64,000 bases of DNA from Pseudomonas sp. GGS8 (GCF_024168645.1 NZ_JALJWF010000001.1:2037001-2101000); one strand, 5' to 3'; shown: positions 33,351-43,972, counted from the stretch's first letter. Numbers and translations are program-made. The notes: a model not told the origin generated them from the letters alone.

Positions 33351-34301
33351 TTACCCCACTTTCACCATGTGCGGTTGCGAGCCGCGCTCGGGCGGCAGGT
33401 GGTCGAGGTCACGGCTGACCAGCAGCAGGACTTCTGCCGAGGCGTCGGACACTTGCGCCTTGTAACCGGCGATGGAGCGGGCGAAGACGTTGTAGATGAC
33501 CACCGCAGGAATCGCTGCCACCAGGCCCAGCGCGGTCGCCAGCAGAGCTTCGGCGATACCGGGAGCCACGACGGCGAGGTTGGTGGTCTGGGTTTTGGCA
33601 ATGCCGATGAAGCTGTTCATGATGCCCCACACGGTGCCGAACAGGCCGACGAACGGCGCGGTGGAGCCGATGGTGGCCAGCACGCCGGTGCCGCTGCTCA
33701 TGTTGCGACCGCAGGCTGCGACGAGGCGCTCTAGGCGGAAGCTCACGCGTTCCTTGATGCCTTCCTTCTCGCGGCTGTTGGCCGACAGGCGCATTTCTTC
33801 CAGCGCGTCATGGACCAGCAGATTGGCCAAGGTGCCTTCCTTGGCCGCCGTCGTGCTGGCTTCCTTAAGGGTGCCGGCCTTTTTCAGGTGGGTGATTTCA
33901 ACGCGCAGACGACGTTTGGCGCCGATCAGTTCGAAGCCCTTGGCGATCCAGATGGTCCAGGTGATGATCGAGGCGATGGCCAGGCCGATCATCACGATTT
34001 TCACGATAATATCGGCGTTCTTGTACATGCCCCATGGCGACAGGTCGTGAGCCATGCCCAGGGAGTTGTCGGCTTCGAGAGCTTGCGGGGTGTCAGTGGC
34101 GTCTACGGCCTGGACCGAATCGGTCGCGGCAGGAGCGGCTTGAACGGCTGGTATTTGAGTGGCAGCAGGCGGTGTGGCCGGCGCTTGTGCATCGGCGAAT
34201 GTGGCGGTCGGCGCCAGCATCAGGCTGAGCAGCAGGGCGGCTACCGCGCTCCAGGCGCGAGGTCGTTTGGTTGGCGAAGCGGGGAATTGATTGGGTGTCA
34301 T
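33351..34301 (-). CDS. exbB: ExbB, TonB-system proton channel subunit, with N-terminal extension
   Basis: 316 residues from ATG 34301. The N-terminus is a cleavable-looking signal sequence (to about TATFA) plus an Ala/Pro/Gln-rich stretch, as in other Pseudomonas ExbB proteins. The MotA/TolQ domain follows: one helix near 105-125, then two C-terminal helices (STAPFVGLFGTVWGIMNSF and GIAEALLATALGLVAAIPAV). First gene of exbB-exbD-tonB. Confidence 0.95.
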   Translation of the reverse strand: MTPNQFPASPTKRPRAWSAVAALLLSLMLAPTATFADAQAPATPPAATQIPAVQAAPAATDSVQAVDATDTPQALEADNSLGMAHDLSPWGMYKNADIIVKIVMIGLAIASIITWTIWIAKGFELIGAKRRLRVEITHLKKAGTLKEASTTAAKEGTLANLLVHDALEEMRLSANSREKEGIKERVSFRLERLVAACGRNMSSGTGVLATIGSTAPFVGLFGTVWGIMNSFIGIAKTQTTNLAVVAPGIAEALLATALGLVAAIPAVVIYNVFARSIAGYKAQVSDASAEVLLLVSRDLDHLPPERGSQPHMVKVG

Positions 34302-34491
34302 GCTGGCCGGACCTGAGAAAGAAAAAACGGTAGATGCTCTTCCAGGCCTCGTAAGGCCGAGAACAAAAGTGGCTGGCATTATTGCAATTAATTCTTGTTA
34401 ACAAAAGTAATAGCTTCTCTTTTTTTCCTCCATTGCTAGCTGCTCATTCATTTCGGGCGCTAGTCTGTACCTTTCTTGAGGGAGTTTTCTG

Positions 34492-35349
34492 ATGTCTGCG
34501 CCTTCTGTTTTGATCGCCGGCTGCGGTGATGTCGGCAGCCGTCTGGCTACGCAATTGCTGGCCGGGCACTGGCAGGTTTATGGCCTGCGCCGCAATGTGT
34601 CGCGCTTGCCTGCGGGGGTGGTGGGCGTTGCAGGTGACTTGTTCAGCGCGCAATGCCCGGCTGACTGGCCGACCGCATCACTGGATTATCTGGTGTACAG
34701 CGCCGCGGCTACCGACCACGACGAGGCGGGCTATCGCGCCGCTTATGTCGAAGGCTTGCAGCATGTGCTGGGCTGGTTGAAACAACATGGTCAGCAGCCA
34801 AAGCGCATTCTATTTGTGTCCAGCAGCAGTGTTTATGGCCAGCAGGACGGTGAGTGGGTCGATGAAACCTCGCCGACGGTAGCAGGCGGTTACTCGGGGC
34901 GTTTGATGCTGGAGGCCGAGCAGGTGGCGCGTGATAGCGGTATTCCGGCCAGTATCGTGCGCCTGACCGGTATTTATGGTCCGGGTCGAGAGTGGCTACT
35001 GACTCAGGTTCGTCGCGGTTATCGCGTGGCGATCGACCCCCCGTTGTACGCCAATCGCATTCACGTCGACGACGCGGCGGGCTTGCTGGCGTTTTTGCTT
35101 GAGACGGATCGGCGCGGCGTGACGCTGGATGATGACTACATTGGTGTCGATGATGCGCCTGCGCCCATGGCAGAGGTGGTGGGCTGGTTGCGTGAATACC
35201 TGGGCGTGACCGAATGGGCCGATGACGCCAGTGTGCGTCGTGCCGGCAGCAAGCGCTGCAGCAATGCCCGGGCGAAGGCGTTGGGCTGGACGCCGAAGTA
35301 TTCGAGTTTCCGCGAAGGCTATGCCGCGATTCTCGAAGGTCGCTGCTGA
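34492..35349 (+). CDS. NAD-dependent epimerase/dehydratase-type SDR, YeeZ-like (285 aa)
   Basis: The N-terminal Rossmann segment SVLIAGCGDVGSRLATQLL uses GCGDVGS rather than the classical GxxGxxG. FVSSSSVYGQ holds the catalytic-region serine and tyrosine, and YSGRLMLEAEQVAR replaces the usual YxxxK lysine with another residue. It fits the YeeZ-like group of SDRs of unknown substrate. GAGGGAG lies upstream of ATG 34492. Single gene, divergent from exbB. Confidence 0.8.
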   Translation: MSAPSVLIAGCGDVGSRLATQLLAGHWQVYGLRRNVSRLPAGVVGVAGDLFSAQCPADWPTASLDYLVYSAAATDHDEAGYRAAYVEGLQHVLGWLKQHGQQPKRILFVSSSSVYGQQDGEWVDETSPTVAGGYSGRLMLEAEQVARDSGIPASIVRLTGIYGPGREWLLTQVRRGYRVAIDPPLYANRIHVDDAAGLLAFLLETDRRGVTLDDDYIGVDDAPAPMAEVVGWLREYLGVTEWADDASVRRAGSKRCSNARAKALGWTPKYSSFREGYAAILEGRC

Positions 35350-35370
35350 AATCCAGTGACACACAATAAC

Positions 35371-35400
35371 TGTGGGAGCGGGCAAGCCCGCTCCCACAGG
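35371..35400. repeat. Single perfect REP palindrome
   Basis: A 14-base arm TGTGGGAGCGGGCA with its inverse, between two convergent genes (34492 and 35426); can act as a transcription-end hairpin. Confidence 0.7.
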
Positions 35401-35425
35401 GTTATCTGTTGGCTTCAGCTCCGGG

Positions 35426-36166
35426 TTACTGCTTTTTGAGCAACCATTTGCGTTCGCCGGCAGCGAACTGTGGCATTTCGTCTGCCAAGGCGGTGTTCAC
35501 GGCTTGAAAGAGTTCCAGATCGTTGCCTTTGCGGGCGAAGATCCAGGTATTGCCCTGGCCATTGAGTTGCAGCCAGATGTTGTCGTTACCGATACTCATC
35601 GAAGCGCAATCGCCGGTCAGGCACAGGGCATAACGGTCGGCGCCGGGCAGGCCGGACACTTGGCCATCTGCCTGAAACTGCACGGTGCTACCTTCGCCTG
35701 GGCCGTTGATGATTTTCCAGCTGCCGCCCATGTAAGCCGAGTACAGCGCACGCTCGAAGCTGGCACCGATCGGTGCCCCGTCCGGGACCGGGATCTGGGC
35801 ACGGTCGAAAAGCTGCTCTGGTTCGTTTTCGCTGGCGACTTGGTTCAGTTGCTTGCCATCACGCTTCAGCTCGCTGGCGGTGCTGCCGTAGAAGTCGACT
35901 TTCCAGGCGCCTGACTTTTCGCCCAGCAGCTTGCCTTCGACGTTTTCAAAACCATTGGTGTAGCGCGCCTGACCGGCCTTGGTGTTGACGTTCCATTCCA
36001 GGTTCGGCCCATAGGCCTGGAGCGCTTCGCGCAGGGAGCCGCCTTTGGAGGCAGCATCGATCGCCACCTGATTGATCCAGGTGCCGCTGATGTCGCGGTC
36101 GGCAGGGTTGCTGGCACATCCGCCCAAGAGTAGGGCGACCAGCGAGAGAGCTAGCGCATGGCGCAT
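35426..36166 (-). CDS. Lipoprotein of unknown function (246 aa)
   Basis: The lipobox LLGGC is at residues 13-17 and the next residues are ASN. The mature part has a beta-rich domain (GTWINQVAIDAASKGG, WKVDFYGSTASEL, WKIINGPGEGSTVQF, IWLQLNGQGNTWIFAR) with one later cysteine pair (YALCLTGDCASM). META-like in feel, but I cannot name a family. Downstream of ridA on the same strand, with a strong hairpin between. Confidence 0.75.
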   Translation of the reverse strand: MRHALALSLVALLLGGCASNPADRDISGTWINQVAIDAASKGGSLREALQAYGPNLEWNVNTKAGQARYTNGFENVEGKLLGEKSGAWKVDFYGSTASELKRDGKQLNQVASENEPEQLFDRAQIPVPDGAPIGASFERALYSAYMGGSWKIINGPGEGSTVQFQADGQVSGLPGADRYALCLTGDCASMSIGNDNIWLQLNGQGNTWIFARKGNDLELFQAVNTALADEMPQFAAGERKWLLKKQ

Positions 36167-36203
36167 GATGGAATCCTTTCAGAACCCTTTGTACAAGATC
36201 AGT

Positions 36204-36229
36204 CGGCGCAGCCTCGCAAGGCTGCGCCG
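36204..36229 (-). terminator. Hairpin after ridA
   Basis: A stem CGGCGCAGCCT/AGGCTGCGCCG lies just after the ridA stop and before the lipoprotein start. No T-run follows in the minus direction, so it may be only a partial terminator. Confidence 0.5.
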
Positions 36230-36235
36230 TACACA

Positions 36236-36616
36236 TTACTCGATGACCAGAATGGCATCCATTTCAACCTGCGAACCCTTTGGCAGGGCTGCTACGCCGA
36301 TGGCGGCGCGGGCTGGGTAAGGCTGGTCGAAGTACTTGCCCATGATCTCGTTGACCTTGGCGAAGTGGCTCAGGTCGGTGAGGAAGATGTTCAGTTTGAC
36401 GATGTCCTTGAACGAACCACCGGCGGCTTCAGCCACGGCCTTGAGGTTCTCGAACACCTGGACGGTCTGGGCTTCGAAGCCTTCGACCAGTTCCATGGTT
36501 TTTGGGTCCAGAGGAATCTGACCCGACATGTAAACGGTGTTGCCAGCCTTGATCGCCTGGGAGTAAGTACCGATGGCGGCCGGGGCCTTGTCGCTGTTGA
36601 TAACGGTCTTGGTCAT
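36236..36616 (-). CDS. ridA: RidA-family enamine/imine deaminase (126 aa)
   Basis: Length and motifs match Rid[21 protein letters not shown] at the N-terminus, [20 protein letters not shown] with the substrate arginine near residue 105. It hydrolyses reactive enamines and imines made by PLP enzymes. It sits 24 bases downstream of spoT on the same strand, a conserved pairing. A second, more distant member lies at 63248. Confidence 0.93.
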   Translation of the reverse strand: MTKTVINSDKAPAAIGTYSQAIKAGNTVYMSGQIPLDPKTMELVEGFEAQTVQVFENLKAVAEAAGGSFKDIVKLNIFLTDLSHFAKVNEIMGKYFDQPYPARAAIGVAALPKGSQVEMDAILVIE

Positions 36617-36640
36617 GTATGACTCCTTGTGAAGGGTGGG

Positions 36641-38746
36641 CTACGCGCGCATGCGGGTGATGCGGATGACCCCGGTCAGGGCGCGCAGTTTCTTGATCAC
36701 GCGGGCCAGGTGTACGCGGTCGTGCACGCTGACCACCAGTTGGACCACGCTGATGCGACCGTCGCGTTCGTCCATGCTGATTTTTTCGATATTGCCGTCG
36801 GCCGCGTTGACGCTGCTGGCCAGTAGGGCGATCAGGCCGCGCTGGTGTTCCAGTTCGACGCGCAGCTCGACGTTGAATTCGCCGGTGACATCCTTGGCCC
36901 ACGAGAGCTGGATACATTTTTCCGGGTTGTGGCGGATTTCGCTGATGTTGCGGCAGTTGTCCAGGTGCACCACCATCCCTTTGCCGGCAGACAGATGGCC
37001 GACAATCGGGTCGCCCGGGATCGGTGTGCAGCACTTGGCGTAACTGAGCACCAGACCTTCGGTGCCGCGAATCGCCAGCGGACCTTCCGGGCTCGGCAGC
37101 TGTTCGCCTTCGCCGAGCAGGCGGCGGGCGACCACGTAAGCCATGCGATTGCCCAGGCCGATGTCTTCGAGCAGGTCTTCGATCAGTTCGAGGCGGTATT
37201 CGTGGAGCATCAACTGCACACGCTCGGCCGGGACTTTTTCCAGCGAGCTGTCGAAGCCGTTGAGCACCTTGTTCAGCAGGCGTTCGCCGAGGCTGATGGA
37301 TTCGGAGCGGCGTTGCAGCTTAAGCGCATGGCGGATGTGGGTCCGCGCCTTGCCGGTGACCACGAAGTTGAGCCATGCCGGGTTCGGCCGCGCGCCGGGG
37401 GCGCTGACGATCTCGACCGTGGAGCCGCTTTGCAGCGGTTCGGACAACGGCGCGAGACGACGATTGATCCGACAGGCAATGCAGCTGTTGCCCACGTCGG
37501 TGTGCACCGCGTAAGCGAAGTCGACCGCGGTGGAGCCTTTGGGCAGCTCCATGATCCGGCCCTTGGGCGTGAACACGTAGACCTCGTCCGGGAACAGGTC
37601 GATCTTCACGCTCTCGATGAATTCCAGCGAGTTGCCGGCCCGTTGCTGCATTTCCAGCACGCCTTTGACCCACTGGCGGGCACGGGCGTGAGTGCCTTTG
37701 GGCTGCTCGTCGCCGCTGGATTTGTACAGCCAATGGGCGGCGATGCCGTTGTTGGCCATTTCTTCCATTTCACGGGTGCGGATCTGGATCTCGATCGGTA
37801 CACCGTGCATGCCGAACAGCGTGGTGTGCAGCGACTGGTAGCCGTTGGCCTTGGGGATCGCGATGTAATCCTTGAAGCGCCCCGGCAACGGTTTGTACAA
37901 ATTATGCACAGCACCCAGCACGCGGTAGCAGGTGTCGACCTTGTCGACGATGATCCGGAACGCATAAACGTCCATGATCTCGTTGAAGGCCCGACGCTTG
38001 CCGCGCATTTTCTTGTAGATGCCGTAGAGGTGTTTCTGACGACCGCTGACCTCGCCCTGAATGCCATCGATGGCCAGGCAGTGGCTGAGGGACTCTTCGA
38101 TTTTGTTGACGATTTCCTTGCGGTTGCCCCGGGCGCGTTTGACCGCCTGGTTGATCCGCGCGGAACGCATCGGGTGCATGGCCTTGAAGCCGAGGTCTTC
38201 GAATTCTATGCGGATGGCGTGCATGCCCAGCCGATTGGCAATGGGTGCATAGATTTCCAGGGTTTCCTTGGCGATCCGCCGGCGCTTTTCGCCGGACAGC
38301 ACTTCCAGGGTGCGCATGTTGTGCAGGCGGTCGGCCAGCTTGACCAGGATCACGCGAATATCGCGTGCCATGGCCATGGCCATTTTCTGGAAGTTTTCCG
38401 CTTGGGCTTCGGCTTTGGTCTCGAAGTTCATCTGGGTCAGTTTGCTGACCCCGTCGACCAGTTCGGCCACGGTTTCGCCGAACTGCGCTTGCAGCGCTTC
38501 CTTGGCAATACCGGTGTCTTCGATCACGTCATGCAGCATTGCAGCCATCAAGCTCTGATGGTCCATGTGCATGTCGGCAAGAATATTCGCCACCGCAAGA
38601 GGATGCGTGACGTACGCCTCACCGCTGCGGCGGCGTTGGCCGTCGTGGGCTTGTTCGGCGTAGAAGTACGCTCGGCGGACCAGGTTGACCTGGTCCTTGC
38701 CGAGGTAGGTCGATAAGCGATCGGCGAGGGCGTCTATGCTCGGCAT
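36641..38746 (-). CDS. spoT: Bifunctional (p)ppGpp synthase/hydrolase SpoT
   Basis: 701 residues. HD hydrolase domain (THPLAVANILADMHMDHQSL, LHDVIEDT, about 45-145), synthetase domain (KNLYGIYKKM-like region, about 230-340), TGS domain (VFTPKGRIMELPKGSTAVDF, about 390-450), C-terminal ACT domain (ISVVQLVVSVHDRVHLARVI). It balances the stringent alarmone. The order rpoZ-spoT-ridA on one strand is standard for gamma-proteobacteria. Confidence 0.97.
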   Translation of the reverse strand: MPSIDALADRLSTYLGKDQVNLVRRAYFYAEQAHDGQRRRSGEAYVTHPLAVANILADMHMDHQSLMAAMLHDVIEDTGIAKEALQAQFGETVAELVDGVSKLTQMNFETKAEAQAENFQKMAMAMARDIRVILVKLADRLHNMRTLEVLSGEKRRRIAKETLEIYAPIANRLGMHAIRIEFEDLGFKAMHPMRSARINQAVKRARGNRKEIVNKIEESLSHCLAIDGIQGEVSGRQKHLYGIYKKMRGKRRAFNEIMDVYAFRIIVDKVDTCYRVLGAVHNLYKPLPGRFKDYIAIPKANGYQSLHTTLFGMHGVPIEIQIRTREMEEMANNGIAAHWLYKSSGDEQPKGTHARARQWVKGVLEMQQRAGNSLEFIESVKIDLFPDEVYVFTPKGRIMELPKGSTAVDFAYAVHTDVGNSCIACRINRRLAPLSEPLQSGSTVEIVSAPGARPNPAWLNFVVTGKARTHIRHALKLQRRSESISLGERLLNKVLNGFDSSLEKVPAERVQLMLHEYRLELIEDLLEDIGLGNRMAYVVARRLLGEGEQLPSPEGPLAIRGTEGLVLSYAKCCTPIPGDPIVGHLSAGKGMVVHLDNCRNISEIRHNPEKCIQLSWAKDVTGEFNVELRVELEHQRGLIALLASSVNAADGNIEKISMDERDGRISVVQLVVSVHDRVHLARVIKKLRALTGVIRITRMRA

Positions 38747-38803
38747 GATGACACCTGCCGTTTGCTATGACCCCGCGCCGTGCTACGTCGACCAGGCATG
38801 GCC

Positions 38804-39067
38804 TTATACTGCCTCGTTGGACTCGTCCTCGAACGCTGCGAACAGCGGTTCGTCTTCGACGATTTCAGCGTTGGCGATGAACTCGTAGCTCATCAGGCCT
38901 TCAGCGATTTCACGCAGCGCTACAACTGTAGGCTTGTCGTTTTCCCACTGAACCAGGGGCTCTTTGCCGCCGGTGGCCAGTTGACGGGCACGCTTGGTAG
39001 AGAGCATGACCAGCTCAAAGCGGTTTTCCACGTGTTCTAGGCAGTCTTCAACGGTTACGCGGGCCAT
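38804..39067 (-). CDS. rpoZ: RNA polymerase omega subunit
   Basis: 87 residues from ATG 39067 ([20 protein letters not shown]), including [17 protein letters not shown]. It stabilises the beta-prime subunit and helps ppGpp binding. First in the rpoZ-spoT-ridA set, 57 bases from spoT. Confidence 0.97.
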   Translation of the reverse strand: MARVTVEDCLEHVENRFELVMLSTKRARQLATGGKEPLVQWENDKPTVVALREIAEGLMSYEFIANAEIVEDEPLFAAFEDESNEAV

Positions 39068-39234
39068 GGTATTCCTCGGAGCGAATGCAATATGCGCGCT
39101 GCCCGGTTGGGCAAGCGGACTCAACAGTTTAAAAAATCACCAGCGATTAGGGAAGCGCTGATTTTTTGACCAGGCTCTTCAACGCGCTATAAGCACCAAT
39201 GTAAAGCCCTTGCAGCGGTTTTGGGAAGCGCTGT

Positions 39235-39867
<633 letters not shown>

Positions 39868-40731
39868 TTACTCAATATTCTGCACTTGTTCGCGCATTTG
39901 CTCGATCAACACCTTGAGGTTGACCGCCGCTTGGGTGCTGCGCGGGTCGAAGGCTTTGGAGCCCAGTGTGTTGGCTTCGCGGTTGAGTTCCTGCATCAGG
40001 AAGTCCAGGCGCCGACCGGCAGCGCCGCCGGACTTGAGTACCCGGCGAACTTCGATGATGTGGGTGCTCAGGCGATCCAGTTCTTCGGCGACGTCGCTCT
40101 TTTGCGCGAGCATGACCATTTCCTGCTCCAGGCGCTGCGGGTCGAGGTCGGCCTTCATGTCGGTGAAGCGGTCGAGGACTTTCTGGCGCTGGGTGGCGAG
40201 CATCTGCGGGACCAACTCACGCAGGATCACCACATCTTCTTCAATGGACGTCAGGCGCTCGTTGATCAACCGCGCCAGCTCCGCGCCTTCGCGCTCGCGG
40301 CCGGCCTTGAGTTCTTTCAAACCCTGGTTGAACAACGCCAGGGCTTCGGTATTCAGCGCTTGCGGGTCGGCGGCATCGGCCACCAGTACGCCAGGCCAGG
40401 CCAGGACTTCCAACGGGTTCAGTGCGGCCGGGTTTTTGATCAGGCTGGCGACGGTCTCGGCGGCGGCGACCAATTGGGCGGCGCGCTCGCGGTCCACTTG
40501 CAGCGGTTTGCCGGTGCTTTCTTCGGTGAAACGCAGGGTGCATTCGAGCTTGCCCCGGGACAGTTCCTGGCGCAGGGCCTCGCGGACCGCGCCTTCGAGG
40601 TCGCGGAAAGATTCCGGTAGACGCAGGTGGGGTTCCAGGTAGCGGCTGTTGACCGAGCGCAGCTCCCAGCTCAGGGTGCCCTGGACACCGGCTTTCTCGA
40701 CGCGGGCGAAGGCGGTCATGCTGTGCACCAT
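39868..40731 (-). CDS. yicC: YicC-family endoribonuclease
   Basis: 287 residues from the start MVHSMTAFARVE. The conserved N-terminus (RSVNSRYLEPHLRLP) and the C-terminal DUF1732 part (EEDVVILRELVPQMLATQR, GRRLDFLMQELNREANTLGSK is the hallmark segment) are present. YicC proteins act as endoribonucleases in E. coli. Paired with gmk as in most gamma-proteobacteria, and divergent from rph. Confidence 0.93.
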   Translation of the reverse strand: MVHSMTAFARVEKAGVQGTLSWELRSVNSRYLEPHLRLPESFRDLEGAVREALRQELSRGKLECTLRFTEESTGKPLQVDRERAAQLVAAAETVASLIKNPAALNPLEVLAWPGVLVADAADPQALNTEALALFNQGLKELKAGREREGAELARLINERLTSIEEDVVILRELVPQMLATQRQKVLDRFTDMKADLDPQRLEQEMVMLAQKSDVAEELDRLSTHIIEVRRVLKSGGAAGRRLDFLMQELNREANTLGSKAFDPRSTQAAVNLKVLIEQMREQVQNIE

Positions 40732-40998
40732 GGAGGTACCTCGCAATGCAGGTCGGCGCGTAACCCATGGTTCGCGGACCCGCTATCTGTGAATTAAAGC
40801 CGACAGGCAGCAAAGGCGCAGGATTGTAGCGCAGTGACGCGGATGCGCCCAATCACACGCTGTGACAATGAGCTGCAGGCCGTCGGCTACGCTCTATTCA
40901 GGGGCTTCGATCGTCGGGCGATTTTTTAGAAGTGCCCACTTGCGGCCCACGGCTCTATAATGCTCGGCAGTTTTCCGTCCCCCGTACAGGTAATCCCT

Positions 40999-41721
40999 AT
41001 GAAACGTCCAAGTGGTCGCGCTGCCGATCAGCTCCGCTCGATCCGCATTACCCGCAACTACACCAAACACGCCGAGGGGTCTGTACTGGTCGAGTTCGGT
41101 GATACCAAGGTCATCTGCACCGTCAGCGTCGAGAATGGCGTGCCGCGTTTCCTCAAGGGGCAGGGCCAGGGCTGGTTGACCGCTGAATACGGCATGCTGC
41201 CGCGCGCCACCGGTGAACGTAACCAGCGTGAAGCGAGCCGCGGCAAGCAAGGCGGCCGCACTCTGGAGATCCAGCGTCTGATCGGTCGTTCCCTGCGCGC
41301 TGCGCTGGACATGTCCAAGCTGGGCGACGTCACCCTGTACGTCGACTGCGACGTGATCCAGGCTGACGGCGGCACCCGCACCGCGTCCATCACCGGCGCC
41401 ATGGTTGCACTGGTCGACGCCTTGAAAGTGATCAAGAAGCGCGGCGGCCTCAAAGGTGGCGACCCGCTCAAGCAAATGATCGCCGCCGTGTCGGTGGGCA
41501 TGTACCAGGGCGAGCCTGTGCTTGACCTCGACTACCTGGAAGATTCGGCTGCCGAGACTGACCTCAACGTGGTCATGACCAGCACCGGCGGCTTCATCGA
41601 AGTCCAGGGCACCGCCGAAGGCGCGCCGTTCCAGCCGGAAGAGCTGAACGCGATGCTGGCACTGGCGAAGAAAGGCATGATCGAGATTTTCGAATTGCAG
41701 AAGGCTGCACTGGCTGACTGA
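40999..41721 (+). CDS. rph: Ribonuclease PH
   Basis: 240 residues from ATG 40999 ([15 protein letters not shown]). It has the phosphorolytic core ([24 protein letters not shown] region, [39 protein letters not shown]). It trims tRNA 3' ends using phosphate. A small membrane protein gene follows after 30 bases. Confidence 0.97.
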   Translation: MKRPSGRAADQLRSIRITRNYTKHAEGSVLVEFGDTKVICTVSVENGVPRFLKGQGQGWLTAEYGMLPRATGERNQREASRGKQGGRTLEIQRLIGRSLRAALDMSKLGDVTLYVDCDVIQADGGTRTASITGAMVALVDALKVIKKRGGLKGGDPLKQMIAAVSVGMYQGEPVLDLDYLEDSAAETDLNVVMTSTGGFIEVQGTAEGAPFQPEELNAMLALAKKGMIEIFELQKAALAD

Positions 41722-41751
41722 TTGTTTTGACGTCCGGCAAAGGAGAGCGCC

Positions 41752-42120
41752 ATGAGTGATGAACAGCAGTTGCTTCCCGCTCCGAGCCCCGAGGCTCGCC
41801 AGTGGGCGATGTTTTGTCACCTCTCGGCGTTTCTCGGTGTCTGGTTTCCGTTCGGTCACCTGATCGGGCCGCTGATACTCTGGCAGTGGAAGCGTGAAAC
41901 CGACCCGTTCATCGATACCCAAGGCAAAGAAGCGCTGAACTTTCAGATCACCGTGGCCCTGGTCTCGGGCATCTGTTACGTGCTGATGCTGGTGTTGATC
42001 GGTTTTGCGCTGTTGCCGCTGGTTCTGATCGGGGCGATGGTGCTGTGCATCATTGCCGGGCTCAAGGCCAATGACGGGATGCCTTACCGCTATCCCTTCA
42101 CCTGGCGGTTGGTCAAATAA
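41752..42120 (+). CDS. DUF4870-type membrane protein (122 aa)
   Basis: AAAGGAG lies at a good distance before the ATG. Three hydrophobic segments (about 21-45, 63-82, 85-102) and signature residues WAMFCHLSAFLG, PFIDTQGKEALNFQIT and GLKANDGMPYRYPFTWR identify the DUF4870 (Tic20-like) family. Function unknown. It follows rph here, as in other Pseudomonas. Confidence 0.88.
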   Translation: MSDEQQLLPAPSPEARQWAMFCHLSAFLGVWFPFGHLIGPLILWQWKRETDPFIDTQGKEALNFQITVALVSGICYVLMLVLIGFALLPLVLIGAMVLCIIAGLKANDGMPYRYPFTWRLVK

Positions 42121-42140
42121 TGATCGGTGAGAATCCCCTT

Positions 42141-42229
42141 GTGGGAGCGAGCCTGCTCGCGATAGTGGCCTGATAGTTACCGCATCGGCGTCTGTTCTGC
42201 CGTCATCGCGAGCAGGCTCGCTCCCACAG
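42141..42229. repeat. Inverted pair of REP palindromes (AGGCTCGC type)
   Basis: GTGGGAGCGAGCCTGCTCGC and its inverse, about 40 bases apart, in the gap between convergent genes. Confidence 0.8.
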
Positions 42230-42246
42230 TAGAAAATCAGCGCGCA

Positions 42247-42276
42247 CAAAAAAGCCGACAGCAATGTCGGCTTTTT
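42247..42276. terminator. Bidirectional terminator
   Basis: AAAAAAGCCGAC/GTCGGCTTTTTT with a six-base loop between the convergent DUF4870 and crc genes; runs of A and T on both sides allow it to act both ways. Confidence 0.9.
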
Positions 42277-42295
42277 TGCATCTACGAAAAGACGC

Positions 42296-43075
42296 TTAGA
42301 TCGTCAGCGTCCAGTCGTAGTCCACGATCAGCGGTGCGTGCTGCGAGAACCGTGGCTGACGTGGCAGGCGTGCGCTGCGTACGAAGCGGCGCAGGCCAGG
42401 GGTCAGCAACTGGTAGTCGAAACGCCAGCCCAGGTTGAGCATCTCGGCCTGTTCGTTGTCCGGCCACCAGCTGTACTGGTCGCCTTCGCGGCTGACTTCC
42501 CGCAGGGCGTCGACATAACCCATGTTGCCGACAATCTCGTCCATCCAGGCACGCTCAGGTGCCAGGAAGCCCGGGGATTGCTGGCTGTCGCGCCAGTTCT
42601 TGATATCCAGCTTCTGTTGCGCCACGTACAGCGAGCCACAATAAATGTACTCGCGACGTTTGCGTCGCTGTTTATCCAGATAACGGGCGAAGTCGTCCAT
42701 TAGCTTGAACTTCTGGTTCAAGTCTTCATCGCCGTTCTGCCCCGAAGGGAGCAGCAAGGTCGCGATGCTGACCTTGTCGAAATCGGCTTGCAGGTAACGC
42801 CCGTAGCGGTCGGCCGTCTCGAAGCCGAGACCGCTGATGACAGCCTTCGGTTGCAACCGCGAGTACAAAGCCACGCCACCTTGGGCGGGAACTTCGGCTT
42901 CGCAGGCATAAAGGAAGTAGCCATCCAGTTGGAAGGCTGGATCGTCCAGTTCAAAGGCGGAGGCGCGGGTGTCCTGCAGGCAGATGACGTCGGCATTCTG
43001 TGCTTGCAGCCAACTGAGCAAACCACGCTCGACTGCAGCCTGAATACCATTGACGTTCACACTGATGATCCGCAT
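42296..43075 (-). CDS. crc: Catabolite repression control protein Crc
   Basis: 259 residues from ATG 43075 (MRIISVNVNGIQAAVERGL), the exact length of Pseudomonas Crc. The fold is that of exonuclease III (EEP), but in Crc the nuclease residues are not kept and the protein works with Hfq to block translation of catabolic mRNAs. The last gene of this strand before pyrE, with a divergent promoter region of about 80 bases between. Confidence 0.95.
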   Translation of the reverse strand: MRIISVNVNGIQAAVERGLLSWLQAQNADVICLQDTRASAFELDDPAFQLDGYFLYACEAEVPAQGGVALYSRLQPKAVISGLGFETADRYGRYLQADFDKVSIATLLLPSGQNGDEDLNQKFKLMDDFARYLDKQRRKRREYIYCGSLYVAQQKLDIKNWRDSQQSPGFLAPERAWMDEIVGNMGYVDALREVSREGDQYSWWPDNEQAEMLNLGWRFDYQLLTPGLRRFVRSARLPRQPRFSQHAPLIVDYDWTLTI

Positions 43076-43156
43076 AAGTGGCCCCAAAAATCGCGTGCGG
43101 GTATGATACACGGCGTCTACCTAATTAGCTAAATCCGTGGTATTTGGGGTTTTTTC

Positions 43157-43801
43157 ATGCAAGCGTATCAACGCGATTTCATTCGTTTTGCCATCGATCG
43201 CGGCGTTTTGCGCTTCGGTGAGTTCACCCTGAAGTCCGGGCGCACCAGCCCATACTTCTTCAATGCCGGCCTGTTCAACTCAGGGAAAGCCTTGGCGCAG
43301 CTGGGCCGTTTCTACGCGGCTGCCATCGTCGAAAGCGGTATTCCCTTCGACGTACTGTTCGGCCCGGCCTACAAAGGCATCCCGTTGGCGGCCGCCACCG
43401 CTGTGGCACTGGCTGAACATCACGATCGTGACCTGCCATGGTGCTTCAATCGCAAGGAAGCCAAGGCCCACGGCGAAGGTGGCAGCCTGGTCGGCGCGCC
43501 ATTGACCGGCGACGTGCTGATCATCGACGACGTGATCACCGCGGGCACCGCCATCCGTGAAGTGATGCAGATCATCGCTTCCCAGGACGGCGCCAAGGCT
43601 GCCGGCGTGCTGATCGCCCTGAACCGTCAGGAACGTGGCAACGGTGAGTTGTCGGCCATCCAGGAAGTGGAGCGTGACTTCGGTATTCCGGTGATCAGCA
43701 TCGTTTCGCTGAACCAGGTGCTGGAGTTCCTGGCTGACGATCCGCAGCTCAAGCAACATTTGCCTGCCGTAGAAGCCTATCGCGCCCAGTTCGGCGTGTA
43801 A
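43157..43801 (+). CDS. pyrE: Orotate phosphoribosyltransferase
   Basis: 214 residues. Contains [20 protein letters not shown] (orotate/PRPP N-terminal motif), [15 protein letters not shown], and the PRPP loop [17 protein letters not shown]. It makes OMP in pyrimidine synthesis. Divergent from crc as in other Pseudomonas. Confidence 0.97.
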   Translation: MQAYQRDFIRFAIDRGVLRFGEFTLKSGRTSPYFFNAGLFNSGKALAQLGRFYAAAIVESGIPFDVLFGPAYKGIPLAAATAVALAEHHDRDLPWCFNRKEAKAHGEGGSLVGAPLTGDVLIIDDVITAGTAIREVMQIIASQDGAKAAGVLIALNRQERGNGELSAIQEVERDFGIPVISIVSLNQVLEFLADDPQLKQHLPAVEAYRAQFGV

Positions 43802-43813
43802 CCACACTTCACC

Positions 43814-43904
43814 TGTGGGAGCGGGCTTGCCCGCGATGGCGGTCGATCAGTCAATGATGATGTTGAATGATATGGCCTCATCGCGGGCAAGCCCGCTCCC
43901 ACAG
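43814..43904. repeat. Inverted pair of REP palindromes
   Basis: TGTGGGAGCGGGCTTGCCCG and inverse about 40 bases apart, immediately after pyrE and before its terminator. Confidence 0.8.
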
Positions 43905-43910
43905 CTAACA

Positions 43911-43945
43911 AAAGACCCCGCTCGGCAATCTGAGCGGGGTCTTTT
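43911..43945. terminator. Rho-independent terminator
   Basis: AAAGACCCCGCTC/GAGCGGGGTCTTTT stem, loop of eight bases, between pyrE and the convergent zinc-ribbon gene; the T-run is on the pyrE side. Confidence 0.9.
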
Positions 43946-43972
43946 GTTTATGCATGGCTCGGTTTTCCAGGA

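Noticed and set aside
36845..38716. A 623-codon plus-strand frame opposite spoT
   Set aside because: Shadow of spoT; no ribosome binding site or recognisable domain.
42296..43075. Calling the gene exonuclease III (xthA)
   Set aside because: Length of 259 residues and position next to pyrE and rph are those of Crc, a non-nuclease member of the fold family.
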